Source: Pseudomonas denitrificans (nom. rej.) (GTDB lineage Bacteria > Pseudomonadota > Gammaproteobacteria > Pseudomonadales > Pseudomonadaceae). Taken from it: a DNA stretch of 64,000 bases. The stretch's first letter is position 1; each line of letters opens with the position of its first letter. The position numbers and the translations under genes were made by a program. The stretch covers positions 1,984,001 through 2,048,000 of the forward strand of contig NZ_CP043626.1 of the NCBI RefSeq assembly GCF_008807415.1, read 5' to 3'. Shown here one piece after another: positions 9,988 through 17,436 of the stretch. The notes beneath the pieces were generated by a model. It saw nothing but the letters and a program-made list of their open reading frames with translations, was not told the DNA's origin and searched no databases.

Positions 9988-10185
9988 CGCCGCCTCTCGC
10001 CTGCGTCGTGCCATGATGGGTGCGACGCTCCTGATGCCAATACGCCCAACCACGCTCGCATCCCCGTACCCCCCACTCCAATCAAATAGCGTCGAGGCTC
10101 CTGGCAACCGCTCTGCTGGCGGGCCACACGGCATGACCGTCCGATGTGGGATGAGCCAATAGACGAGGTGGCGAAGCGCAAGAGC

Positions 10186-10871
10186 ATGACCTGGATGGCG
10201 CTGGGCCTGTCCCTCTTGTTGCAAACGGCAACGGTACGGGCGGCGTCAGCATCTGGCTGCCTAGCGCGCTTAGCACCCTAGCCGCCGTGCCGGCAGAACC
10301 GGGTTGGAGCTTTCTTTTAATCTACTACCACGCAAGTGCCGACATCGGTGCCGACCAGCCTGGAGGGCACCAGCGACCTCTTTGTCGCCTGCACGCTGAA
10401 ATGGAACCGCGGCGTGCACAACTTCATGGTCTATAGCATGGGCAACTTGCCGGCCGGCGCCTACGACCCAAATCGCCTGGTCAACCTGGGGCTGGGCCAT
10501 GCCTCACCGGGCGCCGGCGGCGGCTACACCTACTTCAACAAGGACAATGAGCTCTCCTTGGTGGCCGGCACGACCTACAAACGGGAAAACACCGACACGC
10601 ACTATCAGAGCGGTATTGACGCCACCTAGACTGGAGCGCCTCGCACTTCGTCACCCCGCACACTCACCTCGGCTTGGTCGGCTACTTCTACCGTCAAGTC
10701 ACCGGCGACTCCGGCCGCGGCGCGGTGCTCGGCGACTTCAAGTCCCAGGTCTGCGCCGTGGGGCCGCAGGTTGGGCACTTCCTCAAGGTATGCAAGGACA
10801 GCTGGTACGCAAACCTAAAGGTCTACTACGAGTTCGACGCCAACAACCGCGCGGAAGGCTGGAACGCCTAG
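10186..10871 (+). pseudogene. Broken SphA-type gene (Phenol_MetA_deg outer-membrane family)
   Basis: Pieces of one protein of the SphA / 'meta-pathway of phenol degradation' family lie in different frames. A start with signal-like LGLSLLLQTATVRAASA (from 10186) precedes GTGGVSIWLP and EPGWSFLLIYYHASADIGAD in a second frame. Then TLKWNRGVHNFMVYSMGNLP to YQSGIDAT (ending at a stop at 10629) lies in a third, and DWSASHFV ... GLVGYFYRQVTGDSGRGA to NNRAEGWNA continues in another frame to 10871. Relative to the family, about 90 central residues between ASADIGAD and the KWNRGV segment are missing, and the C-terminal strand is cut by a stop where Trp is expected. The gene is therefore dead, not only frameshifted. 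Intact homologues often sit beside DUF1302/LuxR clusters like this one. Confidence 0.75.
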
Positions 10872-11004
10872 AGAGAAGCAAAGATGTCCGCTATTGGTCG
10901 GTAGCGGCTCCCAGCGGCAGAAATCGGCTGTTGCAGTCGCTCACATCCTCAGAGTGACCACCCAGTAGCTACCGCGCCTGCCGCTCGGCTTTTGCTTCAA
11001 TTAG

Positions 11005-11145
11005 GTCAGGCAATCGTTCGTCTATGGCCATCGTCGTATCAAATTGACGGATCTGGTGGACTATAAGCAGCGGCGAGATGCCGCTAATCTCGCGGCGCTA
11101 GATGAGCTCGCATCTCAAGCCCAGAGTAAGCAGCTGGGCTATTGA
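11005..11145 (+). pseudogene. C-terminal remnant of an excisionase-family (MerR-like HTH) antitoxin
   Basis: This frame has no start codon and opens just after an in-frame stop. It encodes VYGHRRIKLTDLVDYKQRR, then ANLAALDELASQAQSKQLGY and a stop. The 'HRR(I/V)xLxDLxxYKxRxD ... ALDEL' ending is characteristic of short excisionase-family DNA-binding proteins, commonly the antitoxin of PIN-domain toxin pairs. The N-terminal helix-turn-helix and any PIN toxin downstream are absent, so this is a leftover, not a working module. The family call rests on recognition of this tail alone. Confidence 0.5.
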
Positions 11146-11522
11146 CTGCCTCTGATCCTTGCCCCAAGGCATGGCACCTTAGAAGCGGTAGCTAAGCTCA
11201 GGCCATGAATTGCTCTGCCTTCTGCAACGAGCCGCGCTGGGCCGCGGTGCAAACCTCGTTGGTCATATCAGAGCCGCCTGGCTCGCACGATCGTCAACCC
11301 AATGCCTGCAAGCGCCTTCTGCTATGGAGCCCACCTGTGTGAAAACGTCGATAGTGCTATTAAGGCCACCGCAAAACGCTGCGCTAAGCAACTACCTCGC
11401 AGCAAGCGCGACATTCTCTTTGGCATTGCGGCGAGCTCCGAGCCCCTGAAGCTAGTCCTGCATATTGCTCATAACTTGGATTGAGCTACGAGCAACCCGA
11501 AATGAACAGCGTTAGATACGCA

Positions 11523-11546
11523 AAAGCCCCGCACTAGCGGGGCTTT
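11523..11546. terminator. Perfect 10-bp hairpin, bidirectional terminator-like
   Basis: AAAGCCCCGC (11523-11532) and GCGGGGCTTT (11537-11546) form a perfect stem around the loop ACTA. The flanking A and T residues allow termination in both directions. It stands alone in the decayed region, with no intact gene immediately upstream on either strand, so it is probably a relic of a lost gene. Confidence 0.65.
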
Positions 11547-11740
11547 CGACGATACAAAGGCGAACTGCGAGAAAGGGACCAGCCGCTGCCTGGTCATCCT
11601 GCTTTTTGCCCTTTACGAGCTGACCACAGTGGGTGCTACGCGGACCTCATCTGGATTTAGAGAGCGGGGAGGCACATGCACACTCTGGGCGGTACAATAC
11701 TCGAACTCTAACTCGCAGTCCAAACGTCCCTGACTAATTG

Positions 11741-11917
11741 GTGACTTCTCAGAATCAGTCCGCTCGAGCAGCCATCAAAACCCTGATTTCTGCCCGCACT
11801 CTGGTTCTGCCTCCACAGATGTCAGGAATGCCTGATGTCAGCTCAGATGAATTCCTTGCGCCCGTTGAGCTCGTCAAGGTGCTCGGCGGCAAATCGCTTG
11901 AACAACTGCGTCCCTAA
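11741..11917 (+). CDS. Possible small protein or C-terminal remnant, unknown
   Basis: A 58-codon frame from a GTG at 11741 encoding, among other segments, ARAAIKTLISARTLVLPP and SSDEFLAPVELVKVLGGK before SLEQLRP and the stop. Composition and hydrophobic pattern look protein-like, but there is no clear ribosome site and no family was recognised. It could be the end of a longer gene whose beginning was deleted. Low confidence. Confidence 0.25.
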   Translation: MTSQNQSARAAIKTLISARTLVLPPQMSGMPDVSSDEFLAPVELVKVLGGKSLEQLRP

Positions 11918-11976
11918 CACGCGTCAATGCGATCCACTGACCTCAATTGACGAGTCATGCTAACCTTTTAGGTCCA

Positions 11977-12357
11977 TCATAAACACGTTGTCCTGAAAAC
12001 TATCTGCTTACAATCCTGCGGCTGCTGTCTGAACTCTTCCCGCTCGAAGTAGGTTACTCCCGAACGAAGCAGGTAGGCGTAGCTGATTCGAGCTTCCCAG
12101 CGCACTTCAGATATCTCTTGCAGATCATCCATCCGCCATTCGCCCGTACCATTCATACGGCCCGGGCTGACCAGTTGCACCTGCAGGATCTTCCATCCTT
12201 GCTTTGCTGCGCTAGCCAGATCCAGCAGATATGTCACGGTGTAGATCAGCAGCGTTGAAAGTCGTGAGCCTTCTTCATTTGAATCTAGCGCGGAAACGTG
12301 GAAGTACGGATAGGACGACAGGTACTCGACATAGCGCCATGAGCGACCACCCTCCAT
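11977..12357 (-). CDS. Hypothetical protein, 126 residues
   Basis: No family was recognised. The protein (MEGGRSWRYVEYLSSYPYF..., ending ...CKQIVFRTTCL) has a plausible mixed composition with one hydrophobic stretch, LLIYTVTYLLDLASAA, at about residues 36-51. It is transcribed divergently from the XRE regulator at 12501, and its start abuts a 10-bp tandem repeat (12360-12388) where a ribosome site would be expected. No good Shine-Dalgarno is visible. Codon use is less GC-biased than in the chromosomal genes to the left, which fits acquired DNA. It may be a phage- or island-type accessory gene, or not expressed. Confidence 0.45.
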   Translation of the reverse strand: MEGGRSWRYVEYLSSYPYFHVSALDSNEEGSRLSTLLIYTVTYLLDLASAAKQGWKILQVQLVSPGRMNGTGEWRMDDLQEISEVRWEARISYAYLLRSGVTYFEREEFRQQPQDCKQIVFRTTCL

Positions 12358-12359
12358 GA

Positions 12360-12388
12360 GGGCGCCTGGGGGCGCCTGGGGGCGCCTC
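12360..12388. repeat. Short tandem repeat, 10-bp unit, about 2.9 copies
   Basis: The unit GGGCGCCTGG occurs almost three times in tandem directly upstream of the minus-strand start codon at 12357. Each unit contains the palindrome GGCGCC. The array replaces the expected ribosome site of that gene, so copy-number change could alter its expression. Confidence 0.6.
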
Positions 12389-12433
12389 CGCGTCTTCGAA
12401 TGTCAGGAACATTTTTAAGCTCTCACACAAAAC

Positions 12434-12464
12434 GCACATTATTGCTTGTAGCATTATAGTGTGC
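12434..12464. promoter_or_regulatory. Inverted repeat upstream of the XRE gene, probable autoregulatory operator
   Basis: GCACATTAT (12434-12442) is mirrored by ATAGTGTGC (12456-12464), matching 8 of 9 positions, with a 13-bp spacer. It lies 37 bp before the XRE start and overlaps a TATAGT sequence (12455-12460) resembling a -10 box. XRE-type proteins commonly repress themselves through such dyads. The assignment is inferred from position. Confidence 0.4.
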
Positions 12465-12500
12465 ACCATTGCTTTATCGTTCCTTTTGCGAGTACGGCAA

Positions 12501-12779
12501 ATGGAACTCAATAAAACCCTGGGTCAAGCGCTCAAGCGCGCACGTCTTGCTGCTGGTCAGACCCAGGAGGACTTCTCACCGATCAGCAGCAGGACCTATA
12601 TCAGCGCATTGGAGCGAGGCTTACAGTCACCGACACTGGAGAAGTTGGATGAGCTCTGCGAACAGCTTGGCATCCATCCAGTAACGCTTATAGCGGCGAG
12701 CTACCTCATCAAGAACAGGATGGCAGTTGAAGAGCTGAAACTGACGCTTGACCAGGAGCTCATGGGATTGGGCTTCTAG
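12501..12779 (+). CDS. XRE-family HTH transcriptional regulator
   Basis: A 92-residue protein that is almost entirely a Cro/C1-type helix-turn-helix domain: LGQALKRARLAAGQTQEDF, then SSRTYISALERGLQSPTLEKL and ELCEQLGIHPVTLIAAS. The ATG at 12501 begins right at the domain; a GTG 42 bp upstream gives a longer form. No strong Shine-Dalgarno is visible. A dyad at 12434-12464 may be its own operator. It sits at the left side of the mobile region, divergent from a hypothetical gene, and could control that gene or an element function. No partner toxin (HipA or RelE type) lies beside it. Confidence 0.8.
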   Translation: MELNKTLGQALKRARLAAGQTQEDFSPISSRTYISALERGLQSPTLEKLDELCEQLGIHPVTLIAASYLIKNRMAVEELKLTLDQELMGLGF

Positions 12780-13044
12780 ATCAGGCGGGGACGCTTTGTA
12801 AACCAGACGATTTGGGGCCTCCGCTGATCCGTACTGACTTCTTGAGTAGAGCCGAAGCGATCGCGGCCGGAAGCCTCGAACTCCATAATCGCCCGTCGGC
12901 CACACCCCATCCCCGCCAGTAACGGCGCAGTCACCGCCACCTCCTGCAGCGGAAGATCAGCCGGCAGTCAGCTCAAGCTTTGAACGTGCGGCGGAAGACA
13001 AAAGCGTTCCCAGATTAAGGCTTTTAAGAATGCCGCCCCACCGG

Positions 13045-13914
13045 CTAGCTTGTAACAGCGGGCTTTCCAGTGTGCTTAGTGGTGCCGACGCGCGGCCGTG
13101 GAGTCCGCGCACGTTTGGCCAACTGCTCGGTCAGTGTCGCCGCGCGCGCCGTCTCGGCGGCGGCTATCTGCTGCGCTTGACTGAGCTGCTCCAGGGCTCG
13201 GTCCAGTCGTTGGCGCAATTGCTCCAATTGCTTGTGGGTGCCCTTCAACTGCACCGCAATGGCCTTGCCCTCCTCCCGCGCACGATCCACTTCCTGGTGC
13301 GAGCGGTCCTCGACACCGCGAACGTAGACCGCTGTCGCCTCACGCTCCTGGCTCAGTTGCTGCTGCACGCCCTGCAGCGCCTGGCGCAGCGTGCTGGTCT
13401 CCTGCAGGGCGACGCGGCGCTCCTCGCTCAACACCGCACTGCGCTCCTGCCACTCGTGCAACTGCGCCTGCTGTTGTTCGAGCAAGCGTTCTAGATCGGC
13501 CAGCCGAGTCTCCGCCATGTACTGCGCGGCCTGGGCCGCGGTGACCTGCTGGCGCGCCTGTGCTTCGGCCTGGCGGCTCTCGCTCTCCACCGCGGCAGCG
13601 CGCAGCCGTTCGGTTTCCAGCAGCACGCGCCGCTCCGCGAACGCCTGTTCTGCCACGCCATCGGCGAGCAACACCGCCTGCTGCCAGACCGCAACGAAGG
13701 CTTGCGAGACGTCCGCCGGCAGCGCTGGCAAGCGCGTCTCCCCGCGCAAACGCTGGGCCAGCTGCGCCCACCACTGATCGAGCAGTGCCCCCACCCGCGC
13801 CGGACTGCCGCGACCCAATTCCAGGCGCACACGCTCCACGGTCGGGCGCTCACCGCGTTCGAGGACCGCATCCGCCGCAGCAAAAACTGCCTGTTCCGCT
13901 ACGCCTACCGCCAT
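13045..13914 (-). CDS. tnpT: KfrA-like DNA-binding protein (TnpT-like cointegrate-resolution partner)
   Basis: A 289-residue protein. The N-terminal ~110 residues (VAEQAVFAAADAVLERGERP..., VRLELGRGSPARVGALLDQWW) match the KfrA_N plasmid DNA-binding domain. The rest is a long Gln/Glu/Arg-rich coiled coil (about residues 115-265) with a basic tail. It is divergent from the tyrosine recombinase at 14002 with 87 bp between them. This arrangement, and a KfrA-type partner, recall TnpT of the Tn4651 branch of Tn3-family elements, where TnpT helps TnpS at the rst site. The symbol is given by analogy. It could instead be a plain KfrA-like island protein. No Tn3 transposase lies in the window. Confidence 0.7.
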   Translation of the reverse strand: MAVGVAEQAVFAAADAVLERGERPTVERVRLELGRGSPARVGALLDQWWAQLAQRLRGETRLPALPADVSQAFVAVWQQAVLLADGVAEQAFAERRVLLETERLRAAAVESESRQAEAQARQQVTAAQAAQYMAETRLADLERLLEQQQAQLHEWQERSAVLSEERRVALQETSTLRQALQGVQQQLSQEREATAVYVRGVEDRSHQEVDRAREEGKAIAVQLKGTHKQLEQLRQRLDRALEQLSQAQQIAAAETARAATLTEQLAKRARTPRPRVGTTKHTGKPAVTS

Positions 13915-13932
13915 GGGCCGCCTCCGGCTATA

Positions 13933-13965
13933 TTAGGTCTGATAAACGAATGTTATCCGACCTAA
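13933..13965. other. Probable core recombination site (rst-like) between the divergent genes
   Basis: TTAGGTCTGATAA (13933-13945) and TTATCCGACCTAA (13953-13965) form a 13-bp inverted repeat with one mismatch around the 7-bp spacer ACGAATG. This is the architecture of tyrosine-recombinase core sites: two recombinase-binding arms around a 6-8 bp crossover region. It lies exactly in the gap between the KfrA-like gene and the recombinase gene. A second small palindrome, ACGTTTAACGT, is at 13990-14000 next to the recombinase start and may be regulatory. Confidence 0.65.
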
Positions 13966-14001
13966 TTCAATAGAAATCTATTTTTTAATACGTTTAACGT
14001 A

Positions 14002-15072
14002 ATGAATAATACGCTTATCCCGTTCAGCAGCGACGTGGCTCGGCTTTCCGTTGATCGCCTCGATGCCGAGGCCCATGCCGCCGCCGCTGCATTCGTCGCT
14101 GCGGGTACCGCCGCCAACACCCTCCGCAGCTACCGCAGCGCCCTCGCCTACTGGGCCGGTTGGCTGCAGTTGCGCTATCGCCGACACCTGGACGACGGCG
14201 CCCTGCCGGAAGCGGTAGCGGTCCAGTTCATCGTCGATCATCTGGCCCGACCGGTGGAGGGCGGCTGGCAGCAGCTACTGCCGCCGGCACTGGACGCTGC
14301 TCTGGTGGAGGGCGGTGTCAAGGCCAAGCCCGGACCGTTGAGCTACAACACCGTGCGCCATCGCCTGGCAGTGTTGGCCAAATGGCATGGACTGAAGAAC
14401 TGGCCGAGCCCGACCGCCAGCGTGGCGGTGAAAACGCTGCTGCGCGAGGCGCGCAAGGCACAGTCCCGCCAGGGCGTCAGCGTGCGCAAGAAAACCGCGG
14501 CGGTGCGCGAACCCTTAGAAGCGATGCTCGCCACCTGTACCGACGGCGTGCGTGGACTACGCGATCGCGCCCTTCTTCTGCTGGCCTGGAGCGGCGGCGG
14601 CCGGCGCCGCTCGGAAGTGGTGGGGTTGCAGATCAGTGATGTGCGTCCGCTGGACGCAGACACCTGGCTGTACACCCTCGGCATGACCAAGACCGCGACG
14701 GAGGGTGTGCGCCGCGAGCTGCCGCTAAGGGGACCGGCAGTGCAGGCATTGAGTGAGTGGCTGGCAGCGGCACCGGCTGACACCGGGCCGCTCTTCCGCC
14801 GGGTGTACAAGGGTGGGCGGATCGGTACTGACGGATTGTCTGGTGACCAGGTGGCGCGCATTGTGAAACGTCGCGCAGTGCTGGCCGGCCTACCTGGAGA
14901 TTGGGCCGGCCATAGTTTGCGCTCCGGCTTTGTCAGTGAGGCTGGACGTCAAGGAGTGCCTCTCGGCGAGGTCATGGCCATGACTGAACATCGCTCCATC
15001 CCCACAGTGATGGGGTACTTCCAAACCGGCAATCTCCTAAGCAGCCAAGCGAGTAAACTCCTAGGCCAGTGA
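14002..15072 (+). CDS. tnpS: Tyrosine recombinase (TnpS-like resolvase/integrase)
   Basis: A 356-residue recombinase. Residues about 20-160 form the SAM-like core-binding domain. The catalytic domain carries the expected residues: Arg202 (SGGGRRRSE), Lys230 (GMTKT), His304 and Arg307 (AGHSLRSG), His330 (MTEHRS) and nucleophile Tyr339 (VMGYFQTG). All appear present, so it should be active. It is divergent from a KfrA-like gene with a core-site-like dyad between, as for TnpS/TnpT of Tn4651-type elements, where the pair resolves cointegrates. The ATG at 14002 lacks a strong ribosome site. It ends 62 bp from the end of the tni operon, which runs towards it. Confidence 0.85.
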   Translation: MNNTLIPFSSDVARLSVDRLDAEAHAAAAAFVAAGTAANTLRSYRSALAYWAGWLQLRYRRHLDDGALPEAVAVQFIVDHLARPVEGGWQQLLPPALDAALVEGGVKAKPGPLSYNTVRHRLAVLAKWHGLKNWPSPTASVAVKTLLREARKAQSRQGVSVRKKTAAVREPLEAMLATCTDGVRGLRDRALLLLAWSGGGRRRSEVVGLQISDVRPLDADTWLYTLGMTKTATEGVRRELPLRGPAVQALSEWLAAAPADTGPLFRRVYKGGRIGTDGLSGDQVARIVKRRAVLAGLPGDWAGHSLRSGFVSEAGRQGVPLGEVMAMTEHRSIPTVMGYFQTGNLLSSQASKLLGQ

Positions 15073-15133
15073 CCGTCAACCCAGTGGCGGGGGGAAGCTG
15101 AAAACTAACCTCGCGCGAAATTTCATCGCATGG

Positions 15134-15340
15134 CTATATGTCCAGCCTCCCGATGCTCCGCTCGCTATAAGTTGTATTGAGGAGCAGATAGACCCGGCTT
15201 CCCGGAGCCTTGACCAGAAGCCGTTCTGCCTCGAACGCATTGACATAGAGTTGCCGTGCTCGACACTCCAGCTCCTCCGGATAGAAAACCCGCGCGAATG
15301 CTGTCCCACTGGACGTCTTGGTCGAGTAGCCATCCATCAT
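15134..15340 (-). CDS. Small protein translationally coupled to tniQ, unknown function
   Basis: A 68-residue frame whose ATG overlaps the tniQ stop codon by 4 bp (ATGA at 15337-15340), the same junction used elsewhere in this operon, which argues that it is real. The sequence (MMDGYSTKTSSGTAF..., with YPEELECRARQLYVNAFEAE and VYLLLNTTY) shows no recognised domain and no membrane segment. In the AbaR/Tn6022 type of Tn7-like element a fifth gene (tniE) follows the tniQ-like gene, so this could be a short counterpart; that is position only. It is the last gene of the operon, facing the end of the recombinase gene. Confidence 0.55.
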   Translation of the reverse strand: MMDGYSTKTSSGTAFARVFYPEELECRARQLYVNAFEAERLLVKAPGSRVYLLLNTTYSERSIGRLDI

Positions 15341-16482
15341 CTCATCGAATAAACCGCTTGCCGCCCCCAGTGCGAGATACTGACTCTCTGGGCGTCGAGA
15401 ATGCGCTTGATTGAGCCTAATATTTTCAAATAAAAGCCGATAAAAAACTCCTCACTTACCCCCGTGATCCATAAACGGCCCCGCGCACAGCTTTTGACGT
15501 AATCGAAACCCGCCATCTTAAGGTCATCACAACTGCCGTCCCATCCGCCCTTATAGCCAAGACGCACCCTAAAAAGCGCATATGCAAGGGCTGGCAGGCA
15601 AACCGGGTAGACATAGCGCTCTTCTGCGGCATAGGCCATTAGACGTTGAACCTGTGCCAAACACTCTGCATGCCGAGACAGATAGCGGCGCTCAATTATT
15701 CCGCAAGCTTTCTCCAACGTGTCATTGAGGTCATCCAAACCGCTTCGTGAGAGCTGACTAACGACCGCAGCAGCACTGGTCCAGTGAAGCACCTCCACGT
15801 CAGCACTTCTCGGGGCCGCTTCCGCGTGAAACGGATTCTTAACGCCGGCTATCTGTATCGCTGCCGAGCTAAGATCCTCATCGAAGTCAGCAGAGATTGC
15901 TTCCAGCATCCGCGCGCACAAGCGATTTCCGGCTTCGCTGCAATCAGACAATGCACGGAACCACTTTTTCTGGCCAAGTCCAGCCTTGGCCAAGTGCATC
16001 TTCACCTGGGGATCCTTCCTAAAAGGCAGCTGCAGAACCGCGCTGGGGAATGAGAAGCCGCAGGCGGCACACACATAGCCGTCTTCCAACGAAGTGTTAG
16101 CATCGAGAAAAATGCGCGCGCAACTTTCGCAACACTTCACTAACGGGCGCGCATGCACCAAACACGTCCCCACACTGGGGAAGAAAAAGAAAACCGAGTG
16201 ATAGCCCATTTGCGCGCATTCCGGGCAGAACTTGTGCTCGAACCGATCAAGGCCATATGAGGACGGAAAATGATCCGAACTACGGCACACGACGCTACCC
16301 GGGAGGCGCCCGCTCCCTCCGGACTTTTCATAGCAATAGAAATTCAAGCGCGCGTCATCAAGACCGACTCCACTCATGGCCATTTTTACTGAGCAGCCGT
16401 TGAAAATGGCAAAATTCATGAGAATTCCCCACGCCGACTCGAACGGATAAGCCCCGGAGGCAAAAAATGGGAATTTGGTCAT
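15337..16482 (-). CDS. tniQ: TniQ/TnsD-family target-selection protein
   Basis: A 381-residue protein with a TniQ-type zinc-binding N-terminal region: FCPECAQMGYHS, then GTCLVHARPLVKCCESCAR, then VCAACGF, giving CxxC/CxxH-like ligand pairs. TniQ/TnsD proteins choose the target DNA and recruit the TniB/TnsC ATPase. The C-terminal half is helical without a clear domain, so a site-specific TnsD-like role cannot be confirmed. The start overlaps the end of tniB by 4 bp (ATGA) and the stop overlaps the start of the small downstream gene, so translation is coupled. GC content is clearly below that of the flanking chromosome. Confidence 0.85.
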   Translation of the reverse strand: MTKFPFFASGAYPFESAWGILMNFAIFNGCSVKMAMSGVGLDDARLNFYCYEKSGGSGRLPGSVVCRSSDHFPSSYGLDRFEHKFCPECAQMGYHSVFFFFPSVGTCLVHARPLVKCCESCARIFLDANTSLEDGYVCAACGFSFPSAVLQLPFRKDPQVKMHLAKAGLGQKKWFRALSDCSEAGNRLCARMLEAISADFDEDLSSAAIQIAGVKNPFHAEAAPRSADVEVLHWTSAAAVVSQLSRSGLDDLNDTLEKACGIIERRYLSRHAECLAQVQRLMAYAAEERYVYPVCLPALAYALFRVRLGYKGGWDGSCDDLKMAGFDYVKSCARGRLWITGVSEEFFIGFYLKILGSIKRILDAQRVSISHWGRQAVYSMR

Positions 16483-17426
16483 TTCTTTGGAAGAACCTCT
16501 ACTTTGCAGAACTCTTCGAAATTGCCAGACCGAACAGCCTCATAGAAATCATCCTCGCTCAACTTCAAATCTCGACTGTCATCTTTTGAATGCCACCGAA
16601 GAATATTGGTGAGTGCCTCCAGTATGTGCTGCATGGGCAGGTTGTTCACGTAAGGGCCACTAGCGTACGAATTCATCGCCTGCCAGAGATGGGGCGCGTA
16701 GGTCAGCAGCCTGAACCCACCGCCAAATGCTTCCGGGAGGAAGGCCTTAGTGAATGAAATACCCGATCCCTTGGGGTATTCGGTAAACACATCGTACCCG
16801 TTTAGGATGGCCTCAATATCCGTGACATCCCGGCAGCCCTTGAATTCGATAAGCTCACTCATCAACCTGGCAGTAATCTGTCGCTGCTCAGTATTGATCA
16901 GCATGCCGCGCATCGGGATCACCTCAGGCATAGCAAAAGAGACAACAGTCAGCTTGACGCCGCGCATTTCCAATAAATTATACAGGTCAACCAACTGATA
17001 CAGATCATCACTGCGGAGCCGCTGAAACTCATCTAGCAAGCAAACGCACTGATTACAACCTAACTCCTTGATTCTCAGATAAATAGTATTGACTAAATAC
17101 TTGAGAACAATGTAGCGAGTATCGCGAGACTTCCTGACATCGCCATACCCTAAGGAATCCGCCAACTGCATGATAATTTGAGTGCAACGCTGCCCCTCTC
17201 GATCTACAGGCACCACGCGAATGACATAGGCACGAGGAACGTACCGCGACAGGCTATCATTGAGAACCTCGAAGCACCTGGATTTTCCGAGGCGGGACGG
17301 ACCATAGAAGATGACCCCTGTGCGCCGCATGAAAATACGATCGAGAGCAATCTCGCACACGCGCTTTATTTCAGGTGTGGCGATTAGAAATTCCGTGGTA
17401 ATTACTGGGTGATCAGGATCATACAT
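16479..17426 (-). CDS. tniB: TniB/TnsC-type AAA+ ATPase of a Tn7-like transposon
   Basis: A 315-residue AAA+ protein with Walker A GPSRLGKS (about residues 42-49) and Walker B VCLLDEFQRL. In Tn7-like elements this regulator ATPase forms filaments on target DNA, links TniQ to the transposase and provides target immunity. The start at 17426 (MYDPDHPV) is preferred because AGGAG lies 8 nt upstream; another ATG two codons earlier is too close to that site. It follows tniA by about 10 bp and overlaps tniQ by 4 bp. No transmembrane segments are seen. It appears intact. Confidence 0.9.
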   Translation of the reverse strand: MYDPDHPVITTEFLIATPEIKRVCEIALDRIFMRRTGVIFYGPSRLGKSRCFEVLNDSLSRYVPRAYVIRVVPVDREGQRCTQIIMQLADSLGYGDVRKSRDTRYIVLKYLVNTIYLRIKELGCNQCVCLLDEFQRLRSDDLYQLVDLYNLLEMRGVKLTVVSFAMPEVIPMRGMLINTEQRQITARLMSELIEFKGCRDVTDIEAILNGYDVFTEYPKGSGISFTKAFLPEAFGGGFRLLTYAPHLWQAMNSYASGPYVNNLPMQHILEALTNILRWHSKDDSRDLKLSEDDFYEAVRSGNFEEFCKVEVLPKK

Positions 17427-17436
17427 GACCATTCTC

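Larger units (their letters stand above)
10872..11976. other. Gene-poor scar region with remnants
   Basis: About 1.1 kb with no convincing full-length gene. It contains an antitoxin-like C-terminal remnant (11005-11145), a strong hairpin (11523-11546) and a possible 58-codon frame (11741-11917), listed separately. A 60-codon frame at 11302-11484 has no recognisable family and was not called. The patchwork suggests repeated insertion and deletion between the 5' catabolic cluster and the mobile region. Confidence 0.5.

Noticed and set aside
11336..11360. TGTGTGA...GATAG similarity to the minus strand near 20070-20094, as a left transposon end
   Set aside because: The match is short and needs a gap; nothing else supports an end there.
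11302..11484. 60-codon frame in the scar region
   Set aside because: No ribosome site, no family and an overlapping alternative frame of similar length; not distinguishable from chance.
12360..12388. Possible CRISPR-like repeat
   Set aside because: The copies are directly adjacent, only 10 bp long and have no spacers; it is a simple tandem repeat.
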